Assembly (NCBI GenBank): GCA_015178975.1
Contig: WHVD01000019.1
Location: 62,001 to 126,000 of the forward strand
DNA length: 64,000 nt
Source: Hysterangium stoloniferum
Lineage: Eukaryota; Basidiomycota; Agaricomycetes; Hysterangiales; Hysterangiaceae
Reading direction: 5' to 3'
Made by a program: the position numbers and the translations under genes. This document shows, piece after piece, positions 12,233 to 22,706 of this stretch. The notes below the pieces were generated by a model. That model was not told the DNA's origin. It searched no databases and was given only the letters and a program-made list of their open reading frames with translations. Positions within the stretch are counted from its first letter, which is position 1. Each line of letters starts with the position of its first letter.

Positions 12233-12520
12233 CTAACAAAAAAAGATTTTACTTTCAAGCTCAGTCTTGTACCCAATATCATCATGATTATGTGGCAAGA
12301 AGATTGTATTAATGAGCAAAAGGAATACTAAGGTCCCTGGGAGGATATCCAGCCCTTCTGAGAGTCCCAAAAAATGTGCCATAGTGTAAGTGGTGGGAAA
12401 AATAGCAATTGTACTTCCCAAAAGAGCCCAGCTGATCGCCTTGGGATACAATTTGATGAGGAAATACAGGCAAATTAAAATACAAATGAGAGCAGCTGCA
12501 CCCCACAAAAGCAGATCCAT
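12233..12520 (-). CDS. Small membrane protein ORF in palindrome arm 2
   Basis: Inverted twin of the arm 1 ORF: 95 residues from the same MDLLLWG start, with V/I, A/T and a few C-terminal replacements, then a different tail (HNHDDIGYKTELESK). The frame is open upstream to about 12667 and includes TQSK just before the Met. Several nucleotide differences between arms are synonymous (for example TGC/TGT, GCA/GCT, CCT/CCC), so the frame may have been under some constraint. No family recognised. Confidence 0.35.
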   Translation of the reverse strand: MDLLLWGAAALICILICLYFLIKLYPKAISWALLGSTIAIFPTTYTMAHFLGLSEGLDILPGTLVFLLLINTIFLPHNHDDIGYKTELESKIFFC

Positions 12521-12946
12521 CTTGCTTTGTGTTTCAATTCTGATGATGTTGTTGTTGGTTGGGCACACCAAAAGAGGGACAGCTTCAACACTTGCAACAT
12601 TATTCCTTTTACTCTTCTGAGTCCTGAAAACTGTAGCCAGGATGCCTATAAAAAGATCTCTAAGCACAGTTTTTGCAATATTCTATATTTGAAGGAACAA
12701 TAAGAGTTACAGTTTTGCAGTTAGAAACTTGTTTCTAAATACTTTATCTATCATTTTTCAATGCATTTGGAATAAGGTCAAAAATTTGCTTCAACACAAT
12801 TTGGCCAGTTACATGATCAAACATGTGACCTACCCATCCAAGAGCACAGTGAGGAAAGTGGAAGATTGACACCATCTCTACACTCTATACTATGGCACAA
12901 AAGTCCAAAGCTGCTAGGACTCATGTTCAGAACCTTTCTAAGGTAT

Positions 12947-13375
12947 TGTTAAGTGTGGGGCTTATGGGTGGGTCTCTGGGGGAAACCCATGGAAGTTCTG
13001 GGAAAGGACTTGGCTTCAACTTATGTGCTACACCCTTGTAAGATCACATTGCCCAACTTCAGACAGGAGCGGATGGGAAACCTGTGGGTTCCAAGAATAC
13101 ACTGAGGCAGATACTAAGTTGAAGCTAAGTTGATTTTCTGATCAGATTGTAAGTACAGATAGTAGCTAGACTATATAGACTAGTAGATTATTGTACTACA
13201 TATCCAGAGAGACAATAAGACATAACAGGCATACAATACGACAATAAACCAGATGTCAAATGGATTGGGAAACAAGGGGCAGACTGAACCAGATGTCAAA
13301 CAGGCAAAGACAGATTGGGAACAAGGAGTCTGGAATGTTCAGGCAGAGTCCAGTGGCTGGTTCATACAGTGGGTC
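12947..13375 (+). mobile_element. LTR of family C, 3' end unclear (probably truncated)
   Basis: Begins TGTTAAG like other family C and B LTRs and carries the shared core hairpin at about 13010-13035. Similar to the first half of 43076-43699. A TAACA at 13223-13227 is followed by GGCAT, close to the GGTAT that precedes 12947, but similarity to family C seems to continue past it. I therefore leave the right end open. Confidence 0.55.
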
Positions 13376-13513
13376 AAAAAACTGCCCCAATGTTTGTGCA
13401 TTTTAGAAAGATTGATATTGTGTGAAGGAATGACATTAGCAAAAATTGTGAAAAATTCACATGATATACTAGAACATGTTGGCTATCTACCAACTTAAGA
13501 AATCATGTGATTC

Positions 13514-14057
13514 TGTTAAGTGCTGTGTCGGGAACTTATTCCGGAACTATCGGAAAGTCACTGGGAAGTCGGGAACTATCGGATAGGGTCAGGATGTCGG
13601 CTTCAGCTTATGTGCTGCACCTCTATGCAAATGCTCAAAGTCCTTAATTTCAGAAGTGAGACTTACGATGGAAAATATGGATATTCAGAGTTCCGAAGAG
13701 TTCCGAATATCGAGTATACAGAAAGATGGGAGAAGGAATAAGAAACTAAGTTGATATCAGATCTAAGGTAAAGTACAAATTCGTGGAAACTAATATAAGT
13801 CTTCTCGTTATTGTACTACAAACTAAGACCATAATAAGATGGAAACGGAAGTATTCTTAAAATGGAAATACAATAAGACATATCAGGGAGACAATATTCT
13901 GAAACAGGAATATAATAAACAAATGAGTGAATACTTGTCAATGGACAAATTACCAAATGTGGAACAAGGGAAGAATGCGGAAGATACGGTAACTATGATG
14001 TTCTGTAGTTGGAGATCAGAAGTCGGATATTGAAACATCCAGGAACGGGTCATAACA
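13514..14057 (+). mobile_element. Solo LTR, family C, TSD GATTC
   Basis: 544 bp running TGTTAAG ... TAACA, flanked by the 5-bp duplication GATTC (13509-13513 and 14058-14062). Core hairpin at about 13595-13615. No internal retroelement region is attached, so it is a solo LTR left by LTR-LTR recombination. Confidence 0.88.
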
Positions 14058-14102
14058 GATTCCAATCAAAACTCATTGCTCAATAAATCAAACAAAATAA
14101 TC

Positions 14103-14248
14103 GATCAAGGGCAGTACAAAAAAGGCAAGTAGAAAGAAGGTGGAATAGTAGTAAATAGATGGAAATGAATTAGTGATGAGGGCAAATTTTTTTTTTATGG
14201 AGCTTTCATGGGAAAGGATGTGTCCAGCATAGCTGTTTCTCCACACCT
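14103..14248 (+). repeat. GPI11 tail segment, duplicated copy with all CpGs lost
   Basis: 146 bp matching 11744-11889. The four differences are GACGA to GATGA, GGCGA to GGCAA, TCCGG to TCCAG and GCCGT to GCTGT, i.e. every CpG of the parent copy and nothing else. It is followed directly by a truncated family A LTR piece. Confidence 0.92.
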
Positions 14249-14385
14249 AGGAGTTTAGAGTGGAAAATGTATTAAATTACTTGGGGGAATCTAAACCGAT
14301 TTTCTGACTGGATTGTATGTACAACATCTGCCAGACTATATAGACCGTAGAATGAATGACATACCAAATCCAGTAATGTCACAAA
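14249..14385 (+). mobile_element. Internal scrap of a family A LTR
   Basis: Matches the middle of the family A LTRs (for example 22960-23080), including the TTTTCTGACTGGATTGTATG stretch. It has neither LTR end, so it was cut by rearrangement. Confidence 0.75.
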
Positions 14386-14439
14386 AGTAGGTTGTTTTGT
14401 TTAGATAACCATGTGTTGACAATAGGTGACACCTACTTT

Positions 14440-15424
14440 ATGTTATGACTGTCACAAACAGTCACAGAAACTTACAAAATTGACTTTTGACTTGACTTTG
14501 ACAATTCTTTGACTTGACTTTGACAATTCTTTGACTTGACTTTGACAATTCTTTGACTTGACTTTGACAATTCTTTGACTTGACTTTGACAATTCTTTGA
14601 CTTGACTTTGACAATTCTTTGACTTGACTTTGACAATTCTTTGACTTGACTTTGACAATTCTTTGACTTGACTTTGACAATTCTTTGACTTGACTTTGAC
14701 AATTCTTTGACTTGACTTTGACAATTCTTTGACTTGACTTTGACAATTCTTTGACTTGACTTTGACAATTCTTTGACTTGACTTTGACAATTCTTTGACT
14801 TGACTTTGACAATTCTTTGACTTGACTTTGACAATTCTTTGACTTGACTTTGACAATTCTTTGACTTGACTTTGACAATTCTTTGACTTGACTTTGACAA
14901 TTCTTTGACTTGACTTTGACAATTCTTTGACTTGACTTTGACAATTCTTTGACTTGACTTTGACAATTCTTTGACTTGACTTTGACAATTCTTTGACTTG
15001 ACTTTGACAATTCTTTGACTTGACTTTGACAATTCTTTGACTTGACTTTGACAATTCTTTGACTTGACTTTGACAATTCTTTGACTTGACTTTGACAATT
15101 CTTTGACTTGACTTTGACAATTCTTTGACTTGACTTTGACAATTCTTTGACTTGACTTTGACAATTCTTTGACTTGACTTCAACAACCTTTCAACTCAAT
15201 TGACATTTGACATTATTTGACAATCCTTCAACTTGTCTCAATTTGACATCATATATGATTTCATTATTAAGTCATAATATAGTCATAGTAAAATGATGAA
15301 GAACATAAAAGGGCTACAATAGAAGTGAGGGAAGTCAGAGAAAATCTCCCACCAAATTTGTATACTAGTCTATTGTATTAATAATCTACTTTTATTCTTC
15401 TCTTATATAATGTCATAACCTGTT
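14440..15424 (+). repeat. Left arm of a distant inverted repeat (partner 21591-21935)
   Basis: Outside the satellite, 14447-14485 and about 15190-15424 resemble the reverse complement of 21591-21935. Shared blocks include CATATATGATTTCATT, a GAAGAAAGACATAAAAGGG-like block and GTCATAACC at the inner end. The right arm has TTGAC-type degenerate repeats where the left has the satellite. The two arms enclose ~6.2 kb full of solo LTRs. Confidence 0.65.
14486..15180 (+). repeat. 22-bp satellite array, ~31.6 perfect copies
   Basis: The unit is 22 bp and starts TTTGACTTGACTTTGACAAT. As far as I can read, no unit departs from consensus over 695 bp. The unit has no CpG. Because 22 is not a multiple of 3 and the minus strand of the unit holds no stop in any frame, all three minus frames stay open for 226-244 codons with the same 22-residue period. 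Flanking sequence to the right (15181-15290) is a degenerate TTGAC-rich continuation. Confidence 0.97.
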
Positions 15425-15526
15425 AAGATGTTAGGATCCCAGTCATTTTGGACCCCTGTTATGACCCATGCTGAATTCCATACAACCCCCAAACTATCTG
15501 ACATTGCCCCTCATTCTCAGATACCC

Positions 15527-16250
15527 TGTTAAGAACTGAAAACTGACTAATGTCGGTGGCTGACAGGGACCGATCGGAAGGACTTGGCTTCAGCTTATGT
15601 GCTGGGCCCTCACAAATATCCGTAGGGTGTCCTTAGATTTCGGATGGGTGAAGACTAATCCTAAAGAGTTCCTTTTGGCGAGATACCGATCGGGACTGAA
15701 GGACAAGTCAAGTGTCGGGCCAAGGGGTCGGGGCTGGGAGTGGGCGAGTGCACATGAAGGCGGATGGGGGGATTCTTAGTATGAGACTGTTACGGACGTA
15801 TGAGGGTATTCTGAGTTGATATTCTGATTGCCTAGTAACTACAACTACAGCGGGTTCATATACAAGTAACAGGTGTCTAGGAAATACTAACAGGGAGAAG
15901 GGCAGAAAATGGTATTAACAATAAGCTTGACTAGGAATGGGAAGTTTATGATTAGTTCGGAGGCCGATGATAACCAAGAGCGGAATTATGACAAAAGGAA
16001 ATAGTTTGAGGACTACAAATATAGATAGACATATGTGAAACATAGGATAGAATGGATCAACATAATGAAAGGGACGTATCAAAAGTTTAACCAGACAATA
16101 CGAGTATTTTGATGTGGGCATAAATGGAGTTTGATCATCGCGAAAGCATACGTCAGCTTTGGGGGCCAATGGTTTCCGAAGTGGTGACTTGAAAACATTG
16201 ATAAGTGGTGATAACCTCGGGACCGATAGGGTTGCGACACGGTCGTAACA
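15527..16250 (+). mobile_element. Solo LTR, family B, TSD TACCC
   Basis: 724 bp, TGTTAAG ... TAACA, with TACCC on both sides (15522-15526, 16251-16255). Core hairpin near 15590-15605. It is inserted in an older minus-oriented LTR, whose sequence resumes at 16251 and is seen again in the other direction near 19380. Confidence 0.9.
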
Positions 16251-16830
16251 TACCCATCAGATACCAGAATTCCTTTTTGGGCCATTTCCTTATGTCCCAA
16301 TTAGTACACCCCATATGTCTGAATATGTTATGTTTTTCATCCTAGTTTGTATCCTCTGAGTATCAGAAACCCATACCTGTTGTATTTCCAATTAGTTGTG
16401 CTCTTGTTCTACTTTAGGTACTTTCCTTGTCTCCTCATTAGTACTGCGAGACATTGGAGATCCATATATATATCAAACTATAAAGTAGTTACAGGACAAT
16501 CAGAATATTGACTAAGTTACTCTGCTAGTTCTTCACTCCTCTCTTGGACCTCCAATCTTCTCTCTCTCTCTCTGCCCTCAACTGACCAGGGAGTCTGGCA
16601 TAAGTTCTCACATATTTGAAATCTAAGGATAACTGATGGTAACTTTGTGAGGGTGCAGCACACAAGCTGAAGCCATGTCCTTCTGTGTGAAGTTCCATTC
16701 CCAGAGACTCCTCAGAGTATTTCCTGGAAATCATATCAAGTTCTGAACCATCTTCCAGACCAGTATCAAGATCTGGAATCCACTGGAACCTGACCTTCAT
16801 CCCTCAAGTACCTTCAATCCAAATCCTGTT
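16251..16830 (-). mobile_element. Old degraded LTR, minus orientation
   Basis: The reverse complement matches 18880-19390, including the core hairpin (here 16650-16675) and the AACTAGTAAAGTAACATGGT-like region. It contains a (CT)n tract at about 16560-16579. CpG-poor, with no clear ends; the part left of 15527 probably belongs to the same element. Confidence 0.65.
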
Positions 16831-17349
16831 CTGGTATTCTGCCCTCAACTAGACACCTCCTGTTATGACTTGGAACCCATCAGACTCTGCCCTTTGGCAG
16901 TTGAGTTCTCCACATATCCCTAGTCATTTTCTGGCCTGAACTTCCAGTCAAACTCCCAGTGTTTAGTCTAGATACCTTGATCTGTGGCCCAACCTTCTGT
17001 TATGACCTATTCCTGGATACTTTGATTCTCCATAACCTTCTGTAACTTTCTGACCTGACTTCCATCCATGGAACATTTCTAGTTCCCGGATTTCTGAACC
17101 TCATCCTTGTTCTGTATTTGGTAACTGACAGGTTAACAGTTATTCATTCACTTGTTTATTGTTCTTGTACTTATTTCCTGATCTGTCCCCATCCTTGTTT
17201 CCCCATTTATCTGACTTATTGTTGTATTCCTGTTTTGGAATCTTCATCCTTTAGTTTTAATCTCAAATTAGTTTGTATCTCTTCAGTCTTTCTGTATGCT
17301 CAATGTTCAGAACTCTGGACTCTGGATATCTGTAAACTCTCTGGCATAT
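16831..17349. other. Repeat-derived DNA, no gene
   Basis: Pyrimidine-rich on the plus strand, CpG-poor, with many stops. No motif recognised. Confidence 0.4.
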
Positions 17350-18181
17350 TGTTAGGATACACACACAGGGTGGGTCTCTGGAGAAACCCATGGGATATCT
17401 GGTAGGACTTGGCTTCAGCTTATAGGCTGCACCCTCGCTAGATCGTGTTGTCCAATTTCGAACAGGTGGACAGGAATCCCGGGGAGTCCAGGCGGGGTTC
17501 GTGGGTCATAGGTCGTAGGTCGGAGGTCGTAGGTCGGAGGTCGTGGGTCATGAGTCGAGATAGTTGAGAGAGATAGATGCGCTGGAGCCCATGGGCTCTG
17601 ACTAGTGTGAGTGGTGTGAATCAAGTAGGGTTTTAGAGCAGAAAATGTTATTAGATTACTGGGGGGAATCTAAGCTAATTTTCTGACTGGATTGTATGTA
17701 CAACATTTGCCAGTTTATATAGACTGTGGAGTGAATGACATACCAAATCCAGTAATGACAAAATGAAACTAACAAAACATAAAACGGGAATAATAAACAC
17801 CAAGTTTGGTGTTAGGAACGGGACAGAACAGAGTGGAGTCCGAATCATGACAAAGCATAACCCATAACGGGAAATGGAGCGGGAGCGGAGTTCAAATCGT
17901 GACAGGTCATTTGACTAAAACAGGAACGGAGCTCGATTAGAGCGGTGACGGGATTCTGAGCGGGGTCCAGTGACTGATGCATGGGATGAAGACGGACATA
18001 GACAGAGACAGAGTCTGGGGGAAGTCTGGTGACTGATATGTGTCGTAATGAGGTCGAATGTAACAAGTCTTGATGTACGGAGTCCAGGCGGGAAATCCTA
18101 TAAACAGACATTTGGTGTGTGTAGGGCATGATGGCGTACATATTAGTGCCCGGAGTCTGGCGGGATTGTCTGGTTGTAACA
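17350..18181 (+). mobile_element. Solo LTR, family A, TSD CATAT
   Basis: 832 bp, TGTTAGG ... TAACA, flanked by CATAT (17345-17349, 18182-18186). It contains the core hairpin (about 17408-17430) and a short GTCGTAGGTCGGAG-type minisatellite at 17510-17560. CpG is partly lost compared with the copy at 19603. Confidence 0.92.
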
Positions 18182-18186
18182 CATAT

Positions 18187-18874
18187 ATCCATCCTCTGAA
18201 ATATGGACATCCAAGTGAGTGCATGAGGGCACAGCACATAAGCTGAAGCCCATCTGTACTCTGGTAATATTCTGATACTCCCAGACTAATTCTCTGAAAC
18301 TCTGTGGACATATTTCTGGGAAGTGTCTAGAATATCCCCAGAAAATCTGCCCTGAGATCTGGAACTTAACATTCTGTTCTGACTCCATTGGGCTTCCAAC
18401 CTCGCAACATGTAACTTAACAATCCCTGCAACCTGTTTTGGACCCAATACCCTTTGTCATCTCACTGTCAGAACCCCCACCCACATTATCACCACCTGTG
18501 GTGCCCCCAACACTTGTTTCATTACAGTGTTGACCCTTTTAGTTTTCCATTCCATCTCCATTCCCTTCACTCTCCTGTCACCATCTCCCTGTACACGTCT
18601 TACTTGCCACCTCAGACCCCTTTTAGTATTACTTAGTACTTTACATTTAGTCTCCCTGCCTTGTCATTGACTTCCTATTATTTGTTTCACCCTTCACACT
18701 TCTTTTATTGGCCCTCTGGTCATCTGTCTCATTATAGTCTAAAACCTTCTTCATGTATGCTACATCTCTTCAGTTTAAAAATTAATTTAGATTACCCTTT
18801 ACTAGTCCTCAGTCTCTTTCCTCTCTTCTTCAAAGATGTTCTTTGGCAAGCCATGAACACTTACCTTATGACTC
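18187..18874. other. Degraded LTR piece (minus) and unassigned repeat DNA
   Basis: 18210-18260 carries the LTR core hairpin in minus orientation. The family A solo LTR at 17350-18181 landed in this older piece. From about 18420 the sequence is pyrimidine-rich without motifs. Confidence 0.45.
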
Positions 18875-19400
18875 TTAGTGTTAGGTTGCATGTCATGAGG
18901 TTGGAAGTCTGACAGAGTCTGAATGGAAAGATGTGGCTTCAGCTTGTGTGCTGCACCCTTGCAAAGTTACCATCAGTTGTCCTTAGATTTCAAACATGTG
19001 AGAACTTATCTATCAGGAATCTGAACAGTGGATGAACTGTTGGACTCCTGGGTCTGTTGAGGGCAGAGAGAAAGAGGGAAGATTGGAGGTCTGAAAGAGG
19101 AGCAAAGAACTAGTAAAGTAACATGGTCAATATTCTGATTATCCTGTAACTACTTTACAGTTCAGTATATATGTATATAGATTTCCAGTGTCTCACAGTA
19201 CTAATGAGGACACAAGGAAAGTACCTAAAGTAGAACAAGAGTATAACTAATTGGGAATACAACAGGTATGGGTTTCCAATACTTGGAGAATACAAACTAG
19301 GATGAAAGGCATAACGTATTCAGACATATGGGTGTACTAATTGGAACATAAGGAAACAGCCCAAAAAGGAAATCCAGTATCTGATGGGTATTGTAAGGGC
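18875..19400 (+). mobile_element. Old degraded LTR, plus orientation
   Basis: Inverted partner of 16251-16830. The core hairpin is at about 18930-18955. A possible TGTTAGG start lies at 18878. The end is not defined; a TATTGTAAGG near 19390 may be a mutated terminus. Confidence 0.6.
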
Positions 19401-19602
19401 AACCCCTACTACCTAATATTCACACTAGGCTAGCAGGAGGGAATCTGAAGATATATTAGAACTAATACATACATACATATATATACAAACAACTACCTAA
19501 CTCACCTAGCAGGAGGGAGTCTGAAGAGAAACAGTCCAAGGAATTCCTCCTGCAAGGTGTGACCCATAGGCACCCAGTAGTCTAAAAAAAACTCTACCTA
19601 AT

Positions 19603-20422
19603 TGTTAGGATACACACTCAGGCCGGGTTTCCGGAGAAACCCGCGGGATATCTGGTAGGACTTGGCTTCAGCTTATAGGCTGCGCCCTCGCTAGATCGTG
19701 TTGTCCAATTTCAGACAGGCAGACGGGAATCCCGGGGAGTCCGGGCGGGGGTTCGTGGGTCGTGAGTCGTAGGTCGTGAGTCGAGAGTCGTGAATCGAGA
19801 TAGTCGAGAGAGATAGATGCGCCGGAGCCTGTGGGCTCCGACTAGTGCGAGCGGTCTGATAAGAGTAGGGTTTTAGAGAGGAAAATGTATTAGATTACTG
19901 GGGGGAATCTAAGCTAATTTTCTGACTGGATTGTATGTACAACATCTGCCAGTTTATATAGACCGTGGAATGCATGACATACCGAATCCAGTAATAATGA
20001 GACGAAATGAGCAAAACATAAAACGGGAATAGTAAACACCAAATTGGTGTTAGGAACGGGACGGAACGGAGCAGAGTCCGAATCGTGACAAAGCATAACC
20101 CATAACGGGAAACGGAGTGGGAGCGGAGTCCTAAATCGTGACAGGTCATTTGACTAAAACGGGAACGGGGCTCGATTAGAGCGGTGACGGGATTCTAAGC
20201 GGGTTCCGGTGACTGATGCGTGGGACGAAGACGGACATAGACAGAGACGGGGTCCGGGGGAAGTCCGGTGACTGATATGTGTCTTAATGAGGTCGAACGT
20301 AACGAGTCTTGACGTAATGGAGTCCGGGCGGGAAATCCTATAAACAGACGATTGGTGCTTGTAGCGCGTGGGGGCGTACGAGTTAGTGCCCGGAGTCCGG
20401 CGGGATTTGTCCGGTCGTAACA
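19603..20422 (+). mobile_element. Solo LTR, family A, TSD CTAAT (CpG-rich, young)
   Basis: 820 bp, TGTTAGG ... TAACA, flanked by CTAAT (19598-19602, 20423-20427). It keeps many CpGs that are TpG or CpA in the other family A copies. Near its 5' end GGGTTTC and GAAACCC form a perfect 7-bp stem around CGGA. Core hairpin at about 19663-19680. Confidence 0.93.
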
Positions 20423-22419
20423 CTAATACAGAACAGGGGCCTTTCCCACTAATGCTGTGAGCTTCTAATTTAATCACCTACTCCTCAGAGGCATGTATTA
20501 GCGAGTAGTTGATATCCACAAGGAGAGGGAAAGTGACAAAAGGCATGGGGTTGGAGTGTGGACTCAGGACTTCAATAAGATGAGAAAATGGTGCTCCCTA
20601 GGGTCTGTGACAGAGGGTCCCCTGACAGGTATCCAATAACAAGGGGCAATGTCAGGTGGTTCAAAGGTCATATGGAATTCCAAGCATGCATTGTAACACT
20701 TAGCATTTCAGCCCACCAGTCAATTGAGCTAAGTGTTGATCTTCACCTTTGGAGGATATCTGAAAACTATTAAGTATATCAAATTTTAATATACTCTAAA
20801 GGTCATTTAAACATCTGGGATGTGATTCAAACAGAATTTGGGTTTTCAAACTTTAGGAATGTTTAAAACTTATTGGTATATTATGAAACAAATCATCTTT
20901 CAAATGCTGAATAGATTATCAAAGAGTTTAGTAGATTAAAACATTAAGACTTAGAAAGCATATATGTATGTATGTCATTGACATCTCTGAATACATATGT
21001 ATTACATCAGAATGGGTCTGTCAATCTGAACAGATTTCTACTTGATTCACCATACCAAGAATATATAGGTGGTTTCACTTAATAAAGAAAGCCATGGATG
21101 AAAAATCTCCAATGACATCTCACATATTTTACTGGGAAATAACTACAGTTTAGCTTTTAAAAAACAAATTACTAACAAAAGTATTAGCAAGTATTTACAT
21201 AACTTGGAAAACTATATACAATAGGTTCTATTAATTGACTCTGAATTGTTTAGGATGTAACATGGAGAATTATTTCTCAGGGTTGGTGGTTAACAATATA
21301 ATAGTCTCAGAATAGATACTGCTATTTAAAGATGAAGTTTTGTAGCAATATTACTTTTATTAGTAAACATTTGATATTATAATGATTATGAACAACCTCC
21401 TTTATTGTACTATCTGCTCTGTTTGAAATACTGGAGCACCCTAACAGTTTGTGACATGAAATGGATTTCTCTTGATAAAGTTGAATAATATTCTACCAAT
21501 CAAGTGCAGAAGCCTCATTCAACAAAGTATAAATTTGCCCTGTCAATAAAGTAATATCAGTCACAAAAGCTCAAAGATGAAAATATTGAAAGGTTATGAC
21601 AATTATGAAAGATAAGATTGAGACTAGATTAATAATATAGACAACTAATGTACAATAGAGAGATTTTCTGACTGACTTCCCTTGCTCTTTTCATTTCCCT
21701 TTTATGTCTTTCTTCATTAAACTATGATTATACTATGACCTACAAATGAAATCATATATGACATTGAAATGAGACAAGTTGAATACAAGTTGAATGTTTG
21801 TCAAATATTTTTGAGGGTGTCAAAGATGTCAAATAGAAGGTCAAGTTGAAGTTTTTGTCAAAGATGACTTGAACAATAGTCAAAGGTTACCTTGAATGTT
21901 TTGTGACAATGTTGTGACAGTGACTGTTGTGACAGTATCCCCCCTTTGTGACTGAGCCCATGAGGTCAGAGTTTGAAAAGTTTTTATCATCTATATATCT
22001 TCATCATCAATTAATCAATGTCCGAAAAGGATTTGGTTCCAAGTCCGAGTTTTTGGGATTTAAGAATGATAATGTTGGAGTTAATGGCATGGGTAAGTGC
22101 TGTTTTTGAGTTTTAAGGGTATTTAAATGTAATGGGAGTTTGAAGCGAAATTGGAAAATTTATAAGTTTTTGTTTTTGTTTAATTTTTTTTGATTTCTGA
22201 TAATTGTTGTTAGTTGTACAATGTGTTATAATACCAGGTTTTTATGCAAGAAAATGAATGCATCATCGGATTGTGATTGTTGCAATAGATTGCATCAAGC
22301 ATATTATTGGACTGTTAATAGTCAGTCAGAAAACCTGTACCATAATCTGTATTATTACTATTATATTATTAATTCAACTTCTATCCAAGATTTCTTTGAC
22401 ATAATTACTGGTGTGCTTC
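20423..22419. other. AT-rich, CpG-depleted repeat DNA without genes
   Basis: Almost no CG dinucleotides between about 20490 and 22000. ORFs are short and without motifs. 21591-21935 is the right arm of the distant inverted repeat. Probably ancient retroelement interior. Confidence 0.5.
21591..21935 (-). repeat. Right arm of the distant inverted repeat (partner 14440-15424)
   Basis: The reverse complement begins ACTGTCACAACAGTCAC, has degenerate TTGAC-rich repeats, then CATATATGATTTCATT and ends GTCATAACC, in the same order as the left arm. The outer edge is near 21935, before a C6 run at 21940-21945. Confidence 0.65.
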
Positions 22420-22556
22420 TGTGTCCTATCTTTGCCTTACACTTTATCAACAGGGTGAATTAATACTTTGTCAAATGAGATATCTATACTCAATATTGTT
22501 GAATATTCTTCAATCATTTATTCAACTTTATTGAGTAAAATCTGATTCATGTCAGT
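22420..22556 (+). repeat. Direct repeat, copy 1 (copy 2 about 24290-24440)
   Basis: Shared block includes GAATTAATACTTTGTCAAAT and a later TTGATTCATGTCA, diverged between. The two copies bracket the family A solo LTR at 22707 and old LTR scraps, which suggests an older insertion or duplication. Confidence 0.6.
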
Positions 22557-22706
22557 TTGTGTGAGGGTACAACACATAAGTTGAAGCCAAGCTCCACTAC
22601 ATTTATAGAGTCACCTCCCAACTAGTATAATCTCTATCATTGGCCTCCCAATTAGCTTGTTTTGTATCATCAGCCCCCCAACTTAGAGCCCTCCATCCCC
22701 CATTTG
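22557..22706 (-). mobile_element. Old LTR scrap, minus orientation
   Basis: Contains the core hairpin in minus orientation at about 22565-22590 and nothing else of the LTR that I can align. Confidence 0.45.

Larger units (their letters stand above)
11890..12580. repeat. Long imperfect palindrome (two ~290-bp arms, ~110-bp spacer)
   Basis: Arm 1 is about 11890-12181; arm 2, inverted, is about 12292-12580. The arms agree over nearly their whole length with a small number of substitutions. Both keep the same membrane-protein reading frame open (separate entries). Arm 1 begins exactly where the GPI11-tail duplicate ends. Arm 2 continues into unique sequence to the right. The spacer contains T- and A-runs. 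This could be an inverted duplication of a captured gene fragment or the terminal repeats of an unknown element. Confidence 0.88.

Noticed and set aside
14486-15180. CRISPR-like array
   Set aside because: Units are contiguous with no spacers and the genome is fungal.
14452-15186. Three overlapping minus-strand ORFs of 226-244 codons with a repeated 22-residue protein
   Set aside because: They follow mechanically from a 22-bp satellite with no stop on that strand; no start context, introns or unique sequence supports a protein.
17350-20422. Family A LTRs at 17350 and 19603 as the two ends of one retrotransposon
   Set aside because: Each has its own different 5-bp duplication (CATAT, CTAAT), and no pol sequence lies between.
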